DNA from: Litchfieldia salsa
GTDB lineage: Bacteria > Bacillota > Bacilli > Bacillales > Bacillaceae_L
Length of the DNA stretch: 64,000 nucleotides
Direction: 5' to 3'
NCBI RefSeq assembly: GCF_900104555.1
Contig: NZ_FNJU01000001.1
Location: forward strand, 744,001 to 808,000
The notes below the pieces were generated by a model. That model searched no databases, was not told the origin of the DNA, and saw nothing but the letters and a program-made list of their open reading frames with translations. The position numbers and the translations under genes are program-made. Positions 18,131-27,667 of the stretch are shown one piece after another (the first letter of the stretch is position 1; each line of letters opens with the position of its first letter).

Positions 18131-18946
18131 ATGATGGAAGAAAGAAAAATAAATGTGGGTAACTATCACATGAATGTACGTTTTTTTAATAATCCTAATG
18201 CGCGGGATGTAGTTGTATTAGTTCACGGAATCCCAACCAATTCTCACCTATGGGATTATGTTATTCCTTATCTTGAGAAAAACTATGCCGTTCTAGCTGT
18301 GGATATGATTGGTTACGGCAAGTCAGATCGTGGACCTTATTATGATTTAACACTTCCAAAGCAAGCAAACTATATCTTAAATGTCCTAGATCAACTAAAC
18401 ATACCAAGTGCTCATTTTGTTGGACATGATTTAGGTGGAGGCGTTGTTCAGATTTTAGCCGTCACACAACCCACTCGAGTTAAAAGTATCGTAGTCATTG
18501 ATGGGGTTTGTTATGCTAACTGGCCATTACCAAAAGTAGTCTCAATTCGGTATCCAGTAGCTGAAGAATTTGTGCCATCACCGCTCTTTATTGAACGGAT
18601 GCTAATAGAAGGGATGTATTATCCTTCTAATCTTTCACCGGAATTACTAAAAAAATTCACGATGCCTTTTGCCACAAAATCAGGCCCTGAAGAACTTCAA
18701 CAAGCATCGCTTGCTTTAAATCATCACCAAACTGAGGATCTTGTTCCATACTTAAATACAATTAAATGTCCAGCCACGTTTCTATGGGGACAGCATGATC
18801 GCTACCTTGTTCCTTACTGGGGCTTAATGCTACACAAAGCAGTACCACAATCTGTCTTTAAGTTAATTCCTAATGCTAGCCATTATTTAATGTTGGATCA
18901 GCCTAGCTTAGTTGGAAAAGAGCTATTAGCTCATCTCTCCAAATAA
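18131..18946 (+). CDS. Alpha/beta hydrolase with aspartate at the nucleophile position
   Basis: The 271-aa enzyme shows the oxyanion motif VHGIPTNSHLW, the nucleophile elbow VGHDLGGG, the acid region LWGQHDRYLVP and the catalytic His in NASHYLMLDQP. Asp instead of Ser in the elbow is the haloalkane dehalogenase/epoxide hydrolase pattern, so ester hydrolysis is less likely. I start at ATG 18131 behind GGGAGG; the longer frame from 18089 has no SD. The substrate is unknown. It stands alone between two terminator-like structures. Confidence 0.85.
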   Translation: MMEERKINVGNYHMNVRFFNNPNARDVVVLVHGIPTNSHLWDYVIPYLEKNYAVLAVDMIGYGKSDRGPYYDLTLPKQANYILNVLDQLNIPSAHFVGHDLGGGVVQILAVTQPTRVKSIVVIDGVCYANWPLPKVVSIRYPVAEEFVPSPLFIERMLIEGMYYPSNLSPELLKKFTMPFATKSGPEELQQASLALNHHQTEDLVPYLNTIKCPATFLWGQHDRYLVPYWGLMLHKAVPQSVFKLIPNASHYLMLDQPSLVGKELLAHLSK

Positions 18947-18965
18947 TTTTGGGTCAAAGACTATC

Positions 18966-18999
18966 AAAGAACGATCTAGAATATTCTAGATCGTTCTTT
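18966..18999. terminator. Bidirectional terminator between convergent genes
   Basis: A perfect palindrome of 17-bp arms (AAAGAACGATCTAGAAT and complement) with T runs on both strands. It overlaps the last codons of the minus-strand gene that ends at 18986. Confidence 0.85.
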
Positions 19000-19213
19000 T
19001 AATATCTTCCCTTAATGAATCAATCACAACATCAGGTAAATTGGCTGGAATGGTTCTATTTTCTTCAAAAACCCAAGAGTTAACAAGTTCAAGGTCTGAT
19101 TTGTTAAAAGTAACACTATACTGTTTATCTTTATGAGTAAAATCAGCTGTTACTGATTCCTCTCCATAAAAGTCGTCATCAATAATCATGTTTGTTATTT
19201 CATAGGACTTCAT
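18986..19213 (-). CDS. Small protein of unknown function
   Basis: A 75-aa acidic protein (MKSYEITNMIIDDDFYGEES...) that I do not recognise. The ATG at 19213 follows AAAGGAGTG, better than the upstream in-frame ATG at 19258. It has no membrane segment or signal peptide. Its stop codon lies in the shared terminator. Confidence 0.7.
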   Translation of the reverse strand: MKSYEITNMIIDDDFYGEESVTADFTHKDKQYSVTFNKSDLELVNSWVFEENRTIPANLPDVVIDSLREDIKRTI

Positions 19214-19306
19214 AAAGCAACACTCCTTTAATTTCATCTTATCTTGTATAGATTTCACAATTAAAGGTCGTTTATACAGGTAACCTATTTTATGCTCGTC
19301 AATTTT

Positions 19307-20593
19307 TCACTCGATTAACTCTTCCAAACGTTTCATCTGATTCTTAAGATTCTCTTTATCATATGAAGTCAAAGAACTACTATCAACTTTTGCTAAAACA
19401 AATCTGCTAAACTCTACCGTCTTCTCTTGTATATCCTCAGTGTTAGAGTCAGCGATTTCCCACAAAGCATCAAACACAGCAGCTAAAATCGAAATATCAC
19501 GTTGACCATAATGACAGATTTGATAAAACGATGACCGGAGTAACTCCTCAAATGGTCTCTGAGGAATGACTAAAGAAATCCTATTGTCCTCATTATAGAA
19601 AGCGATATAATGGGCATCTATTTTACTTGCTCCTTTCAAGCATATCCCTAAATGACGGATACATTCAATTGCTGTATTCGGATCATTAATTCCAGGTGAA
19701 ATAGCTCTTAAGGCTATCTCTGAAAGCTTTTGTAATCCGAACCCGATATCTTGGTCAGTCGTTCTTTCATGCCCTAGTGTTATTTCATTCAACCTCTTTG
19801 GCTGAACGTCCTTACTATGAGCAATGGTTATTAGTTTTTTATTTTTCGAAAGGAAGCTGCCAATAGGATATTCAACCTTAATATAATACCCCTGTTGAAT
19901 GGCTTCTTTCGAAAGCACATCTTCATTAATTAATTGTATGTATCCAAATTTATCATTACAAAAAGTAGTCCTCTCTGATAATTCCACAGGTGCTGGAGGA
20001 GGTACATCTAAAATTGAGATTCTGTCGTTATTCTTTATATGATTCACTTTTTCACCAATGGTTTCTAGTACATCCTTTGCTAACTGCTCAATTAATCTAC
20101 TGACTTGAACAGAACTGGCGACATGATGGATAAAGTAAGCAAAAACCACCACACAAACTAAAGCAATTAACACTCCTATTGAAGCTGCGACTACAAAATT
20201 ATCAACGGAGCCTTCCCTCATAAAAAGTAACGAAAAAATAGAGTAAACAAATCCACCGATAAACACGCCCAGCACTCGCATTGTTACTGGATCACGAATA
20301 AAGTTTTGGAGAGTTCGAGGTGAAAATTGAGAAGAATAGGTGGTAAGTACAACCATTATCGTTGAAAAGGTAATTGTCGTCATCGTCAGAAGTGAACCCG
20401 CAATGGTACTTAACATTTCTTGTGCCAAATTCACATTAACTAACAATATCCTGGGCAAAACTGAGTCTGAATCATTTAATAAGTACATATCAATAAATAT
20501 GACGACCACAGCGAGAGCAAAAGCGATAAATGCGTATAATGAAGGAATTAACCATATGCTATTTTTGATTCTAAGTATCATTTTATTGATCAT
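19307..20593 (-). CDS. DUF2254 integral membrane protein
   Basis: A 428-aa protein with four N-terminal membrane helices (about residues 12-35, 55-80, 100-120, 130-155) and a large soluble C-terminal half, as in the DUF2254 family. The conserved QFSPRTLQNFIRDPVTMRVLGVFIG and ALRAISPGINDPNTAIECI segments are present. The function of the family is unknown; a channel or osmotic role has been guessed. The start is placed at ATG 20593 behind GGGGGG. Confidence 0.85.
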   Translation of the reverse strand: MINKMILRIKNSIWLIPSLYAFIAFALAVVVIFIDMYLLNDSDSVLPRILLVNVNLAQEMLSTIAGSLLTMTTITFSTIMVVLTTYSSQFSPRTLQNFIRDPVTMRVLGVFIGGFVYSIFSLLFMREGSVDNFVVAASIGVLIALVCVVVFAYFIHHVASSVQVSRLIEQLAKDVLETIGEKVNHIKNNDRISILDVPPPAPVELSERTTFCNDKFGYIQLINEDVLSKEAIQQGYYIKVEYPIGSFLSKNKKLITIAHSKDVQPKRLNEITLGHERTTDQDIGFGLQKLSEIALRAISPGINDPNTAIECIRHLGICLKGASKIDAHYIAFYNEDNRISLVIPQRPFEELLRSSFYQICHYGQRDISILAAVFDALWEIADSNTEDIQEKTVEFSRFVLAKVDSSSLTSYDKENLKNQMKRLEELIE

Positions 20594-20760
20594 AATAAGC
20601 CCCCCATCAACCACTAGTCATACCCTCATCGTACCCTTGTTTGAATGTAGGTAAACTTTCATATCAGTTAACAAACAGTAGGTTTACAGTTTTCCGGAAG
20701 AGAAAAGGACGAACTCCGATTATAAGTATCGTCCTTTAACAGATTATTTAAAATAATTTC

Positions 20761-21918
20761 TTATATTTCTTCAATTGCCGCAATTGCTACATTATTAAAA
20801 AGATCTGCATAGATATTTTTAAATGGCTTTTGATGATCGATTTCAACAGATAAATATACGGTTACTATGTCATAGATTGGGTCCGCACAGAAAAAGACGC
20901 CCGCTGCTCCCCAATGTGAAAATGCATTTGGAGAAAACAGGTCACCACCGTCCATTTTTGTGCCGTTAATTGACCAACCATATCCCCAATATGCTTCTGG
21001 AAAAACCTCATCTCGATATTCTGATGAAACTCCTGGTATTTGATTAGTCGTCATGGCTACAACGGAAGCCGGGCTTAAAATACGTTTCCCATCAAAACTG
21101 CCTTTATTTAAAAACATTTGTGCGAATTTGGCAAGATCCATTGCTGTCGAATAAAGCCCACCAGCTGCTGATGTCGAATCCAAATGGCGTTCTTGTAATA
21201 ACCATTCTGCACACAAGTCATTTGGAGAACGTTTCACAACACGACTTCTTTCTTCTAATGGTACATAAAAATAACTGTCACTCATCCCAAGTGGATTGAA
21301 TACTTTTTCTTTCACATATCCCTCAAATGACATCCCACTTACTCTTCGAATGATTTCACCCAGTAACTGATAACCATAACTTGAGTAGGACATAGCTGTT
21401 CCAGGCTTTTTCCATAATGGTGTATCATAGCCTAAAAATAACCACTCATGAGTAGCTGGGTCTTGCGTATCTTCACAAGGTGGAATGACTGCTGTTATCT
21501 TTTTTTGGTCCATATGGGCATACAATTCATCATCTCGAATACCAGACGTATGTGTTAATAAATGGCTAATACGAACTTCCTTCTTCCCTTCACCTTGAAA
21601 TTCTGGTATGTAGTCAACAACAGGGCGATTTATTCCGATTCTGCCTTCCTCAACAAGAATCATAATACATGTAGCAGTGATTACTTTTGCGATTGAGCAC
21701 ATTGGAAATAATGTGTCGTTTTGTATTAGTGGTGAATTTAGTTCTGGTGTTAGTTTTCCATATGCTTCCTCGTGAATAATCATCCCTTTTCGTGCAACCA
21801 AGGTTACTTGAGCAGGTGTTATTCCATCCTCTACTAACCTTTTTGCAACTTCATTGATTACTTCTACTCTTTCTGAAGACATTCCAATTTTTTCAGGCAT
21901 TTCAATCCTAAGGGTCAT
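20761..21918 (-). CDS. Serine hydrolase of the beta-lactamase/esterase family
   Basis: A 385-aa class C beta-lactamase-fold protein. The active-site tetrad SIAK is at about residues 75-78, the tyrosine motif is YSSYGY, and a HWGAAG replaces the KTG box. There is no signal peptide, so a cytoplasmic esterase or peptidase is more likely than antibiotic resistance. It starts at ATG 21918 behind GAGGAAAAG and stands alone. Confidence 0.88.
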   Translation of the reverse strand: MTLRIEMPEKIGMSSERVEVINEVAKRLVEDGITPAQVTLVARKGMIIHEEAYGKLTPELNSPLIQNDTLFPMCSIAKVITATCIMILVEEGRIGINRPVVDYIPEFQGEGKKEVRISHLLTHTSGIRDDELYAHMDQKKITAVIPPCEDTQDPATHEWLFLGYDTPLWKKPGTAMSYSSYGYQLLGEIIRRVSGMSFEGYVKEKVFNPLGMSDSYFYVPLEERSRVVKRSPNDLCAEWLLQERHLDSTSAAGGLYSTAMDLAKFAQMFLNKGSFDGKRILSPASVVAMTTNQIPGVSSEYRDEVFPEAYWGYGWSINGTKMDGGDLFSPNAFSHWGAAGVFFCADPIYDIVTVYLSVEIDHQKPFKNIYADLFNNVAIAAIEEI

Positions 21919-22089
21919 CAGCTTTTCCTCCTCATTGAATCATAAAGCTATTACATTCTACAAATTCTTAGTAATACCTTTCAATATTTTCATTTTTTGG
22001 TCTATATTTACATTATTTTGTATTTTATTGTAAAATAGTGAAGATATTGCTTTAAAATAGAGGGAAAGGAATAAGAGTTTACTATACAT

Positions 22090-22929
22090 ATGAAAATCAT
22101 ACTTAATATGAAGCAAGCTATAATAAAAGCTACCCGTACCACTCATGCAGTTGGTTGGGCGACATTAAAGGAATGGGCAGCTTACAGATCACATATGGCC
22201 GTATCAATCATTGTCGGTCCTATATACTTTTTAGTTCAATATTTCATCTGGGACGCCATGTTTGCAAATCGGGAAACTCTTAATGGATTTACATTAGAGG
22301 AAATGCTCGTTTATTATGGAGCAATGTCTGTTATTACCTATTTGACCTTTGATTTTGCTGATTGGAATCTACAAATGCTCATTCGCACCGGAAAATACAC
22401 GACGTTTATTTTGAGACCGGTTTCTCATCGTTTTTTTGCACTATCCCAAAAAATAGGTCACCGTACTTTAGGGTTTTGGCTTGAGTTTTTACCAGTACTA
22501 CTTATTTATTTGTTTATTTTCAAGATAAATCTTATCCCTCCAGAACCCGGTTGGGCAATCATATCCGTAATCTTAGGGTTTCTAATGACATTTTTACTGA
22601 ATTATTGTATTGGGCTAACCGCATTTTGGCTTACAAATGCAGGAGGAATTAGAAGAATCTTTTTGTTGATTCGTGATTTATCAGGGGGAATGTTTGTACC
22701 ACTTACTTTTTTCCCTGATATTGTACAAACGATTTTATTCTTTTTACCTTTCCAATTTATGTTATATGTTCCAGTTCAAGTATTTATCGGAAACTATGAA
22801 CTAGCAGGTATTTCCTTATCATTGCCACAAATTGTCGGGATACAAGCACTAGCTGTTATTGCTATGTGGGGTGTTTCTGAGGTATTAGTAAGATTAGGAG
22901 AAAACAAGTTTACAGGAGTGGGAGTATGA
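22090..22929 (+). CDS. ABC-2 type exporter permease, subunit 1
   Basis: A 279-aa membrane protein with six predicted helices and the ABC-2 permease pattern of the daunorubicin/NatB-like exporter group. The sequence AYRSHMAVSIIVGPIYFLVQYFIW lies in the first helix and RDLSGGMFVPLTFFPD in the loop before the fifth. It is the first gene of a three-gene operon. The start is uncertain because no clear SD precedes 22090; ATG 22108 is an alternative. Its stop overlaps the next start. Confidence 0.88.
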   Translation: MKIILNMKQAIIKATRTTHAVGWATLKEWAAYRSHMAVSIIVGPIYFLVQYFIWDAMFANRETLNGFTLEEMLVYYGAMSVITYLTFDFADWNLQMLIRTGKYTTFILRPVSHRFFALSQKIGHRTLGFWLEFLPVLLIYLFIFKINLIPPEPGWAIISVILGFLMTFLLNYCIGLTAFWLTNAGGIRRIFLLIRDLSGGMFVPLTFFPDIVQTILFFLPFQFMLYVPVQVFIGNYELAGISLSLPQIVGIQALAVIAMWGVSEVLVRLGENKFTGVGV

Positions 22930-23711
22930 TGAAATCAGTTTTCCGATGCTACATCACTGTAATGAAAACGAGACTCTCTGAAAAGATGGCCTACAGAGGG
23001 GACTTCTTCATTAGCATGATCATGATGCTGATAGGGGATATGATACTGCCACTAGTCACATATCTTGTTTATCGGACAGGTGCTTCCTTCCCTGGTTGGA
23101 CTTTAGAAGAAGTTATTGTTATTCAAGGTGTGTTTTTGCTTGCAAAAGGAATTGCTTTCCCTTTTTTCTTCGGTATGATTTCAATGACACTGCAGCAAGT
23201 CAGAGAAGGGACATATGATTTTCTCCTTTTAAAACCTAGATCCACATTGTTCTTAACCTTAATATTATCATTTGAACTAAATGATTTTGGCAGACTACTC
23301 AGTGGTGGGGTATTATTTGGCATCTCTATATCAATTCTTCCTAAACTAGGGATGACTGAATGGCTACATTTCCTCCTGCTGTTTATTTGTGCAGTGATGG
23401 TATTATTTGCGTTTTCACTATTTTTCTCAGGAATTTTATTCAAATGGGTAGGTAGTAGCCGCGTATTTGATATTTTCGATTCAATTTCGATGTTCGGGTT
23501 TTATCCTGGTACTATTTACTCTTCAAAGCTTCAACATGTACTTCTCTATATTATTCCGATTTTAATGATTGGTTTTATTCCAGCTGCTACTTTGCTTAAC
23601 AGACCGATAGATGGACTCATTTATTCTGTAATCTCAAGTCTATTATTGTTAACTGCTGGTCTTTTCTTCTGGCATATGATGCTCAAAAAATATACAAGTG
23701 CAGGTGGATAA
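22926..23711 (+). CDS. ABC-2 type exporter permease, subunit 2
   Basis: A 261-aa partner permease with six predicted helices. SEKMAYRGDFFISMIMMLIGDMILPL begins the first helix and EVIVIQGVFLLAKGIAFPFFFGMI the next pair. The ATGA overlap with the upstream gene indicates translational coupling, and the ATPase gene follows at once. Two dissimilar permeases plus one ATPase are typical of bacterial exporters of unknown lipid or peptide substrates. Confidence 0.88.
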   Translation: MMKSVFRCYITVMKTRLSEKMAYRGDFFISMIMMLIGDMILPLVTYLVYRTGASFPGWTLEEVIVIQGVFLLAKGIAFPFFFGMISMTLQQVREGTYDFLLLKPRSTLFLTLILSFELNDFGRLLSGGVLFGISISILPKLGMTEWLHFLLLFICAVMVLFAFSLFFSGILFKWVGSSRVFDIFDSISMFGFYPGTIYSSKLQHVLLYIIPILMIGFIPAATLLNRPIDGLIYSVISSLLLLTAGLFFWHMMLKKYTSAGG

Positions 23712-23712
23712 A

Positions 23713-24687
23713 ATGTTGATTCAAGTACGAGATTTAAAGAAAACATATGTATCATATGAACGTGGCTCTTCATTCATTGATACAATAGCTAGCTTATTCA
23801 AACGAAAAACGATTGAGGTCACAGCTGTTAAAGGCTTAGATTTGGATATTGCCAAGGGAGAAATAATCGGATTTCTAGGACCAAATGGAGCTGGGAAGTC
23901 TACTACAATCAAAATATTGACAGGCATTCTACATCCGTCCTCTGGAGAAGTTCAAATAATGGGATATACTCCATGGAAGGAGCGGAAAAAGTATGTCATG
24001 AACATTGGTGCGGTCTTTGGACAAAAGTCGCAGCTCTTATGGGATACTCCCCCACTTGATGCATTTCATATGAATAAAGCAATCTATGATTTAGAGGAAA
24101 AACAGTTTAGAGAAACATTGGATGAACTTGTGGAACTCTTGGATGTTGCTGAAGTCGTTCGCAAACCAACTCGTCAGCTTTCTCTCGGTGAACGAATGAA
24201 GTGTGAGTTTATTATGGCTATGCTTCATCGTCCATCTGTCGTGTTCCTTGATGAGCCCACAATTGGTTTAGATATGATTTCAAAGGAAAAAGTTCATTCT
24301 TTTATTCAAGAAATGAATCGTAAAGGTGTCACTTTTTTGTTAACCACACATGACTTAGGGGATATTGAAGAACTCGCAAGTAGGATTGTTGTGATTAGTC
24401 ATGGGGAAAAGGTTTTTGATGATTCAATGACTGTCCTTCGAAACTTTTTAGGTGCCAAAAAGATCGTATATATTCGCACTGATTTCCCTAGTCATTGGAA
24501 GGGGATTAATGGAGTTAAAGTTTTAAAACAAGTATCAGCTAATGAAACCGAACTTGAATTAGAAACAGATCAGCTACCATTAAAGGATTTCATACGAATG
24601 GTGAATGAACGTTTCACAGTGATTGATATGTCAATTGATACACTACCTATTGAACAGATCATTAAAGAGATCTATAAGAAGAAATAA
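23713..24687 (+). CDS. ABC exporter ATP-binding protein
   Basis: The 325-aa ATPase has Walker A GPNGAGKST (about residues 58-66), signature LSLGERMK, Walker B VVFLDEPT and the His switch TTHD. The C-terminal 90 residues fit the NatA/DrrA extension. I start at ATG 23713 behind AGGTGG, one base after the previous stop. It energises the two permeases. Confidence 0.93.
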   Translation: MLIQVRDLKKTYVSYERGSSFIDTIASLFKRKTIEVTAVKGLDLDIAKGEIIGFLGPNGAGKSTTIKILTGILHPSSGEVQIMGYTPWKERKKYVMNIGAVFGQKSQLLWDTPPLDAFHMNKAIYDLEEKQFRETLDELVELLDVAEVVRKPTRQLSLGERMKCEFIMAMLHRPSVVFLDEPTIGLDMISKEKVHSFIQEMNRKGVTFLLTTHDLGDIEELASRIVVISHGEKVFDDSMTVLRNFLGAKKIVYIRTDFPSHWKGINGVKVLKQVSANETELELETDQLPLKDFIRMVNERFTVIDMSIDTLPIEQIIKEIYKKK

Positions 24688-24840
24688 CGTGTACTATGGA
24701 TGAATTTCAACCTATATAGTTTTTGGGTTTAAAGGAATATTAATGTCTTAAGGAGTATCTTCCAATACGTCACATTGAATAGGTGTCCAAACCTTCTCAA
24801 AAACTCATGGAAGACTCCCATTTTATTATCTACCTTATAA

Positions 24841-25131
24841 TTAATTGACCTTCACAAAATGCTCTACCACTGGAAATGGATCATAAAAATGATGTAATAA
24901 CTCTTTCCATTGCTGATATTCACTAGATTCTCGGAATCCAATTGTATGATCCTCCAGTGTTTCCCACTTTACTAATAATAAATATTTGCCGTCTACCTCT
25001 AAACATCGCTGTAATTCGTGAGATATGTACCCCTTCATAGAAGAGATAATATGGGATGCCTTAGCAAAGGCATTTTCATAATCCTGTTCCATTCCTGATT
25101 TAACCTGTAGCAAAACAGCTTCTAAAATCAT
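24841..25131 (-). CDS. ABM-domain protein (antibiotic biosynthesis monooxygenase fold)
   Basis: A 96-aa protein with the ferredoxin-like ABM fold: MILEAVLLQVKSGMEQDYENAF at the start and the conserved KYLLLVKWETLEDHTIGFRESSEYQQW core. Members include heme-degrading and quinol monooxygenases, and many act as small tailoring enzymes. It is the third gene of an operon, 12 bp after the GNAT/aminotransferase fusion, with GAGGAGG before its ATG. Confidence 0.85.
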   Translation of the reverse strand: MILEAVLLQVKSGMEQDYENAFAKASHIISSMKGYISHELQRCLEVDGKYLLLVKWETLEDHTIGFRESSEYQQWKELLHHFYDPFPVVEHFVKVN

Positions 25132-25143
25132 GTTTCATCCTCC

Positions 25144-26754
25144 TCATTTAAGGCAAGTCAATTTCCTTTTTTCTATAACCTCACTATGGGATCGTTCATA
25201 ATATGTTCGTAATGCTAAAAGTCTTTTAATCATTTCTTCTGTTGTTTTCTTACTTACATATCCTATCGGAGATATTTGAATCCAATTTTGTTTATTTAAG
25301 TAACCACTCTCATAATGAATAAGATAACCATGGATGCTCATATCATCTCCAATGTACTTTGATGGTATATGAACCGGAAGAGGAATGGTTAATATTGTTG
25401 GACTAGAGCTTCGTTCATCTGTAAGAATTGGAATATCATTCTCTTTAAGTGCAGAGCGGATGAAATCATATTGTTCTTTTATTCTCTCAAAATGTTTCGT
25501 TGTTTCTATTAATTCTAAAGCCATTAGCAGGGCATCTATTAAATTAGATGAGTGGGAGTATGGAACACTTTCATTCTGAAAATAATGTCCAAGGTCTAAA
25601 TACCCTGGAATACTCATATCTATATCAACTTGATGATGATGAAATACAAATGAAAGTCCAGTGTAAGCCCCGATTGCCTTCCCACTTACTCCAGATGCAA
25701 GAAAGACATCCTCTAAACTTATAGGTACACTACCAATTGAACTTATACAATCCACACAAAGCTTTAATTCATTTCCCTTGCAAATCCCCTTTACAAACTC
25801 AAGAGAATTTAACATTCCTGTTGATGTCTCACAATGAACCATCCAAACCCATTTAATATCATACCTTTCAAGAACCTTTAAGATGTCATCTTCAACATAA
25901 CTTTCTCCCCATATCCACTCCAATGCAACGAAATCCACCCCAGCCCGTTCTGCATGAATAACTAGACGTTGACCGAATTCACCATTCACTAGAATCAGGC
26001 CTTTTCCTTCTTTTCGCATCTGATTGACAATCACATCGTTAGCAAGACTTCCCGAACCTAATAACACTTGAGAATATTCTGCATTCATCATTTTCGATAA
26101 TTTCATTTGTACATTAGCTAGTACTGTCCTGAATTTTTGAGAACGATGTGAAACAGGAAATGCTTTCTTTACCCGATCTTCAATTTCCGTCGGCCCAGGT
26201 AAAAATGAATATACCTTCGTACCTAACCTTTTTAATATTCCTTTTTCAAAAATTTCTCTTGTCATATACATAGGCTGATACATAGCTGATTCTGTCCCAA
26301 CTAAATGGTGAAATGGAATAAATCCAATCTGTTCATATAACTTTATTTGCCTAGTTGTTCCAGAAATGACCCCAACATCATAACCGTTTCTTAAACAATA
26401 ATTTGCTAATAATTGCGATAAACCTAGAAAAATACGACCATTTCGATGTTCCTTTTTGACCGTAAGCAAGCGAATTTCACATGGGCATGTAGACTTAACC
26501 GGTAACTGCTCTTCCACCCTTCCTATTTTCTGGTCAATTGAGAACGGGCGTTGATCTCTTACAGCTAGCATTCCGACTAATTGGTCATCCTTCATGCAAA
26601 TTAAGTATGTATTTTCAGTATGGTATTTATCAATAAGAAGTTTCGATTCTGAACTTGAGTGCTGTGGAATTTCCTCAACAAACGTAGCATAGTTTAGTCT
26701 GTGAATTTGATCTAATTCATGTTCTGTTCTTGCTACTTTAAATATAAGTCCCAT
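25144..26754 (-). CDS. GNAT acyltransferase - class V aminotransferase fusion
   Basis: This 536-aa protein joins an N-terminal GNAT or acyl-homoserine-lactone-synthase-like domain (residues about 1-165, with CEIRLLTVKKEHRNGRIFLGLSQLLANYC) to a fold-type I PLP enzyme of class V (about 180-536). The PLP lysine is in SGKAIGAYTGLSF (about K359), and VDCISSIG gives the cofactor aspartate. Its relatives include alanine-glyoxylate and phosphonate transaminases. Its ATG overlaps the stop of the PlsY-like gene (TGAATG) with AAGGAGGT in front, so translation is coupled. A product acylated on an amino acid or amine is plausible but unproven. Confidence 0.85.
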   Translation of the reverse strand: MGLIFKVARTEHELDQIHRLNYATFVEEIPQHSSSESKLLIDKYHTENTYLICMKDDQLVGMLAVRDQRPFSIDQKIGRVEEQLPVKSTCPCEIRLLTVKKEHRNGRIFLGLSQLLANYCLRNGYDVGVISGTTRQIKLYEQIGFIPFHHLVGTESAMYQPMYMTREIFEKGILKRLGTKVYSFLPGPTEIEDRVKKAFPVSHRSQKFRTVLANVQMKLSKMMNAEYSQVLLGSGSLANDVIVNQMRKEGKGLILVNGEFGQRLVIHAERAGVDFVALEWIWGESYVEDDILKVLERYDIKWVWMVHCETSTGMLNSLEFVKGICKGNELKLCVDCISSIGSVPISLEDVFLASGVSGKAIGAYTGLSFVFHHHQVDIDMSIPGYLDLGHYFQNESVPYSHSSNLIDALLMALELIETTKHFERIKEQYDFIRSALKENDIPILTDERSSSPTILTIPLPVHIPSKYIGDDMSIHGYLIHYESGYLNKQNWIQISPIGYVSKKTTEEMIKRLLALRTYYERSHSEVIEKRKLTCLK

Positions 26755-27312
26755 TCAAACAACCTCCTTTATATTTTGACGATGAGCATAAAGAATAATG
26801 ATATTAATTAGTACTATAACGAATACTAGAGTCATGTTATAGTCAGAAACCCAAAAGAATAGTGGGCTACAAGTAATACTAATCAGACCTGCATTCGTAA
26901 AACTTTTAAATAAAAAATAACAGATTAGAAAAGCACCTAAAATATATAATAAAATAACTGGCTCAATGATTAGTATTCCACCTAGAAAACTAGCAATTCC
27001 TTTGCCCCCACTAAATGAAAGTGTGATAGGCCAAATATGACCAATGATTACTAAGAGAAAACCTACTAGTTGGATAAGAATTGAAAACCCTAAATAGTTT
27101 CCAACAAGGATCACAATGACTGTTTTACTAACATCTCCTACTAGTGTCAGTAAAAATGCTCCCTTTCCAAGTGTACGACCAATATTCCGTGCCCCTACAT
27201 TTCCACTACCTTCTGATCGAATATCAATCCTACCTATTACTTTCCCAACTATAAACCCAAACATGACACAGCCAATCAGATATGAAAATAAAAAATAATA
27301 GATAATCATCAT
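26755..27312 (-). CDS. PlsY-like glycerol-3-phosphate acyltransferase paralogue
   Basis: A 185-aa membrane protein with five predicted helices and the PlsY motifs in altered form: GSGNVGARNIGR where PlsY has GSGNPGATN, SFSGGKGIAS for the glycine-rich motif, and GHIWPITL. PlsY moves acyl groups from acyl phosphate to glycerol 3-phosphate; the changed motif and the operon with an acyltransferase/aminotransferase fusion suggest a specialised acceptor. I start at ATG 27312 behind GAGGTG. Confidence 0.82.
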   Translation of the reverse strand: MMIIYYFLFSYLIGCVMFGFIVGKVIGRIDIRSEGSGNVGARNIGRTLGKGAFLLTLVGDVSKTVIVILVGNYLGFSILIQLVGFLLVIIGHIWPITLSFSGGKGIASFLGGILIIEPVILLYILGAFLICYFLFKSFTNAGLISITCSPLFFWVSDYNMTLVFVIVLINIIILYAHRQNIKEVV

Positions 27313-27393
27313 GACCACACCTCGTTCTAATTACTAGACTTTAATTATCATCTTATCACGATATTAACATTTATATCCAATTTAATAAAAAAA

Positions 27394-27412
27394 CTAGTGG
27401 GTTCGCCACTAG
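27394..27412 (-). terminator. Intrinsic terminator of the fdhD operon
   Basis: The stem CTAGTGG/CCACTAG followed by seven Ts on the minus strand lies about 20 bp past the stop of the 73-aa gene. Confidence 0.8.
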
Positions 27413-27430
27413 CAGTTACGATCGATTTAC

Positions 27431-27652
27431 TTATAAAATCTCTATCTTCTTTTCTCGAATAGTCTTCTCATTCTCAGCAGCTAAATCATATTTTTTTAAT
27501 AAATGAAAGAGCTCATTTAATACTGTTTGAGAAGGATCTCCGTCAAGTATTTCCTTACATTTAGTATAACTATGACTGGGTAGATAAGCCTTTTGAGAGT
27601 TAAGCTTTTTTAAGACATCCTCTAATGAATGATCGAGTTTACATGTACTCAT
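27431..27652 (-). CDS. Small conserved-looking protein behind fdhD
   Basis: A 73-aa charged, helical protein (MSTCKLDHSLEDVLKKLNSQ...) that I do not recognise. It has a GGAGG SD, follows fdhD by 15 bp and shares its terminator, so it probably serves formate dehydrogenase or molybdoenzyme assembly. Two cysteines (C4, C32) are spaced too far apart for a simple metal motif. Confidence 0.7.
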   Translation of the reverse strand: MSTCKLDHSLEDVLKKLNSQKAYLPSHSYTKCKEILDGDPSQTVLNELFHLLKKYDLAAENEKTIREKKIEIL

Positions 27653-27667
27653 TTGTTAAGCCTCCAA

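Noticed and set aside
21958-22146. 62-aa minus-strand frame in the ABC promoter region
   Set aside because: It overlaps the permease start, has no SD and the composition of AT-rich noncoding DNA.
22090-24687. Sodium exporter NatAB
   Set aside because: NatAB has one permease with a large extracellular domain; here there are two small ABC-2 permeases.
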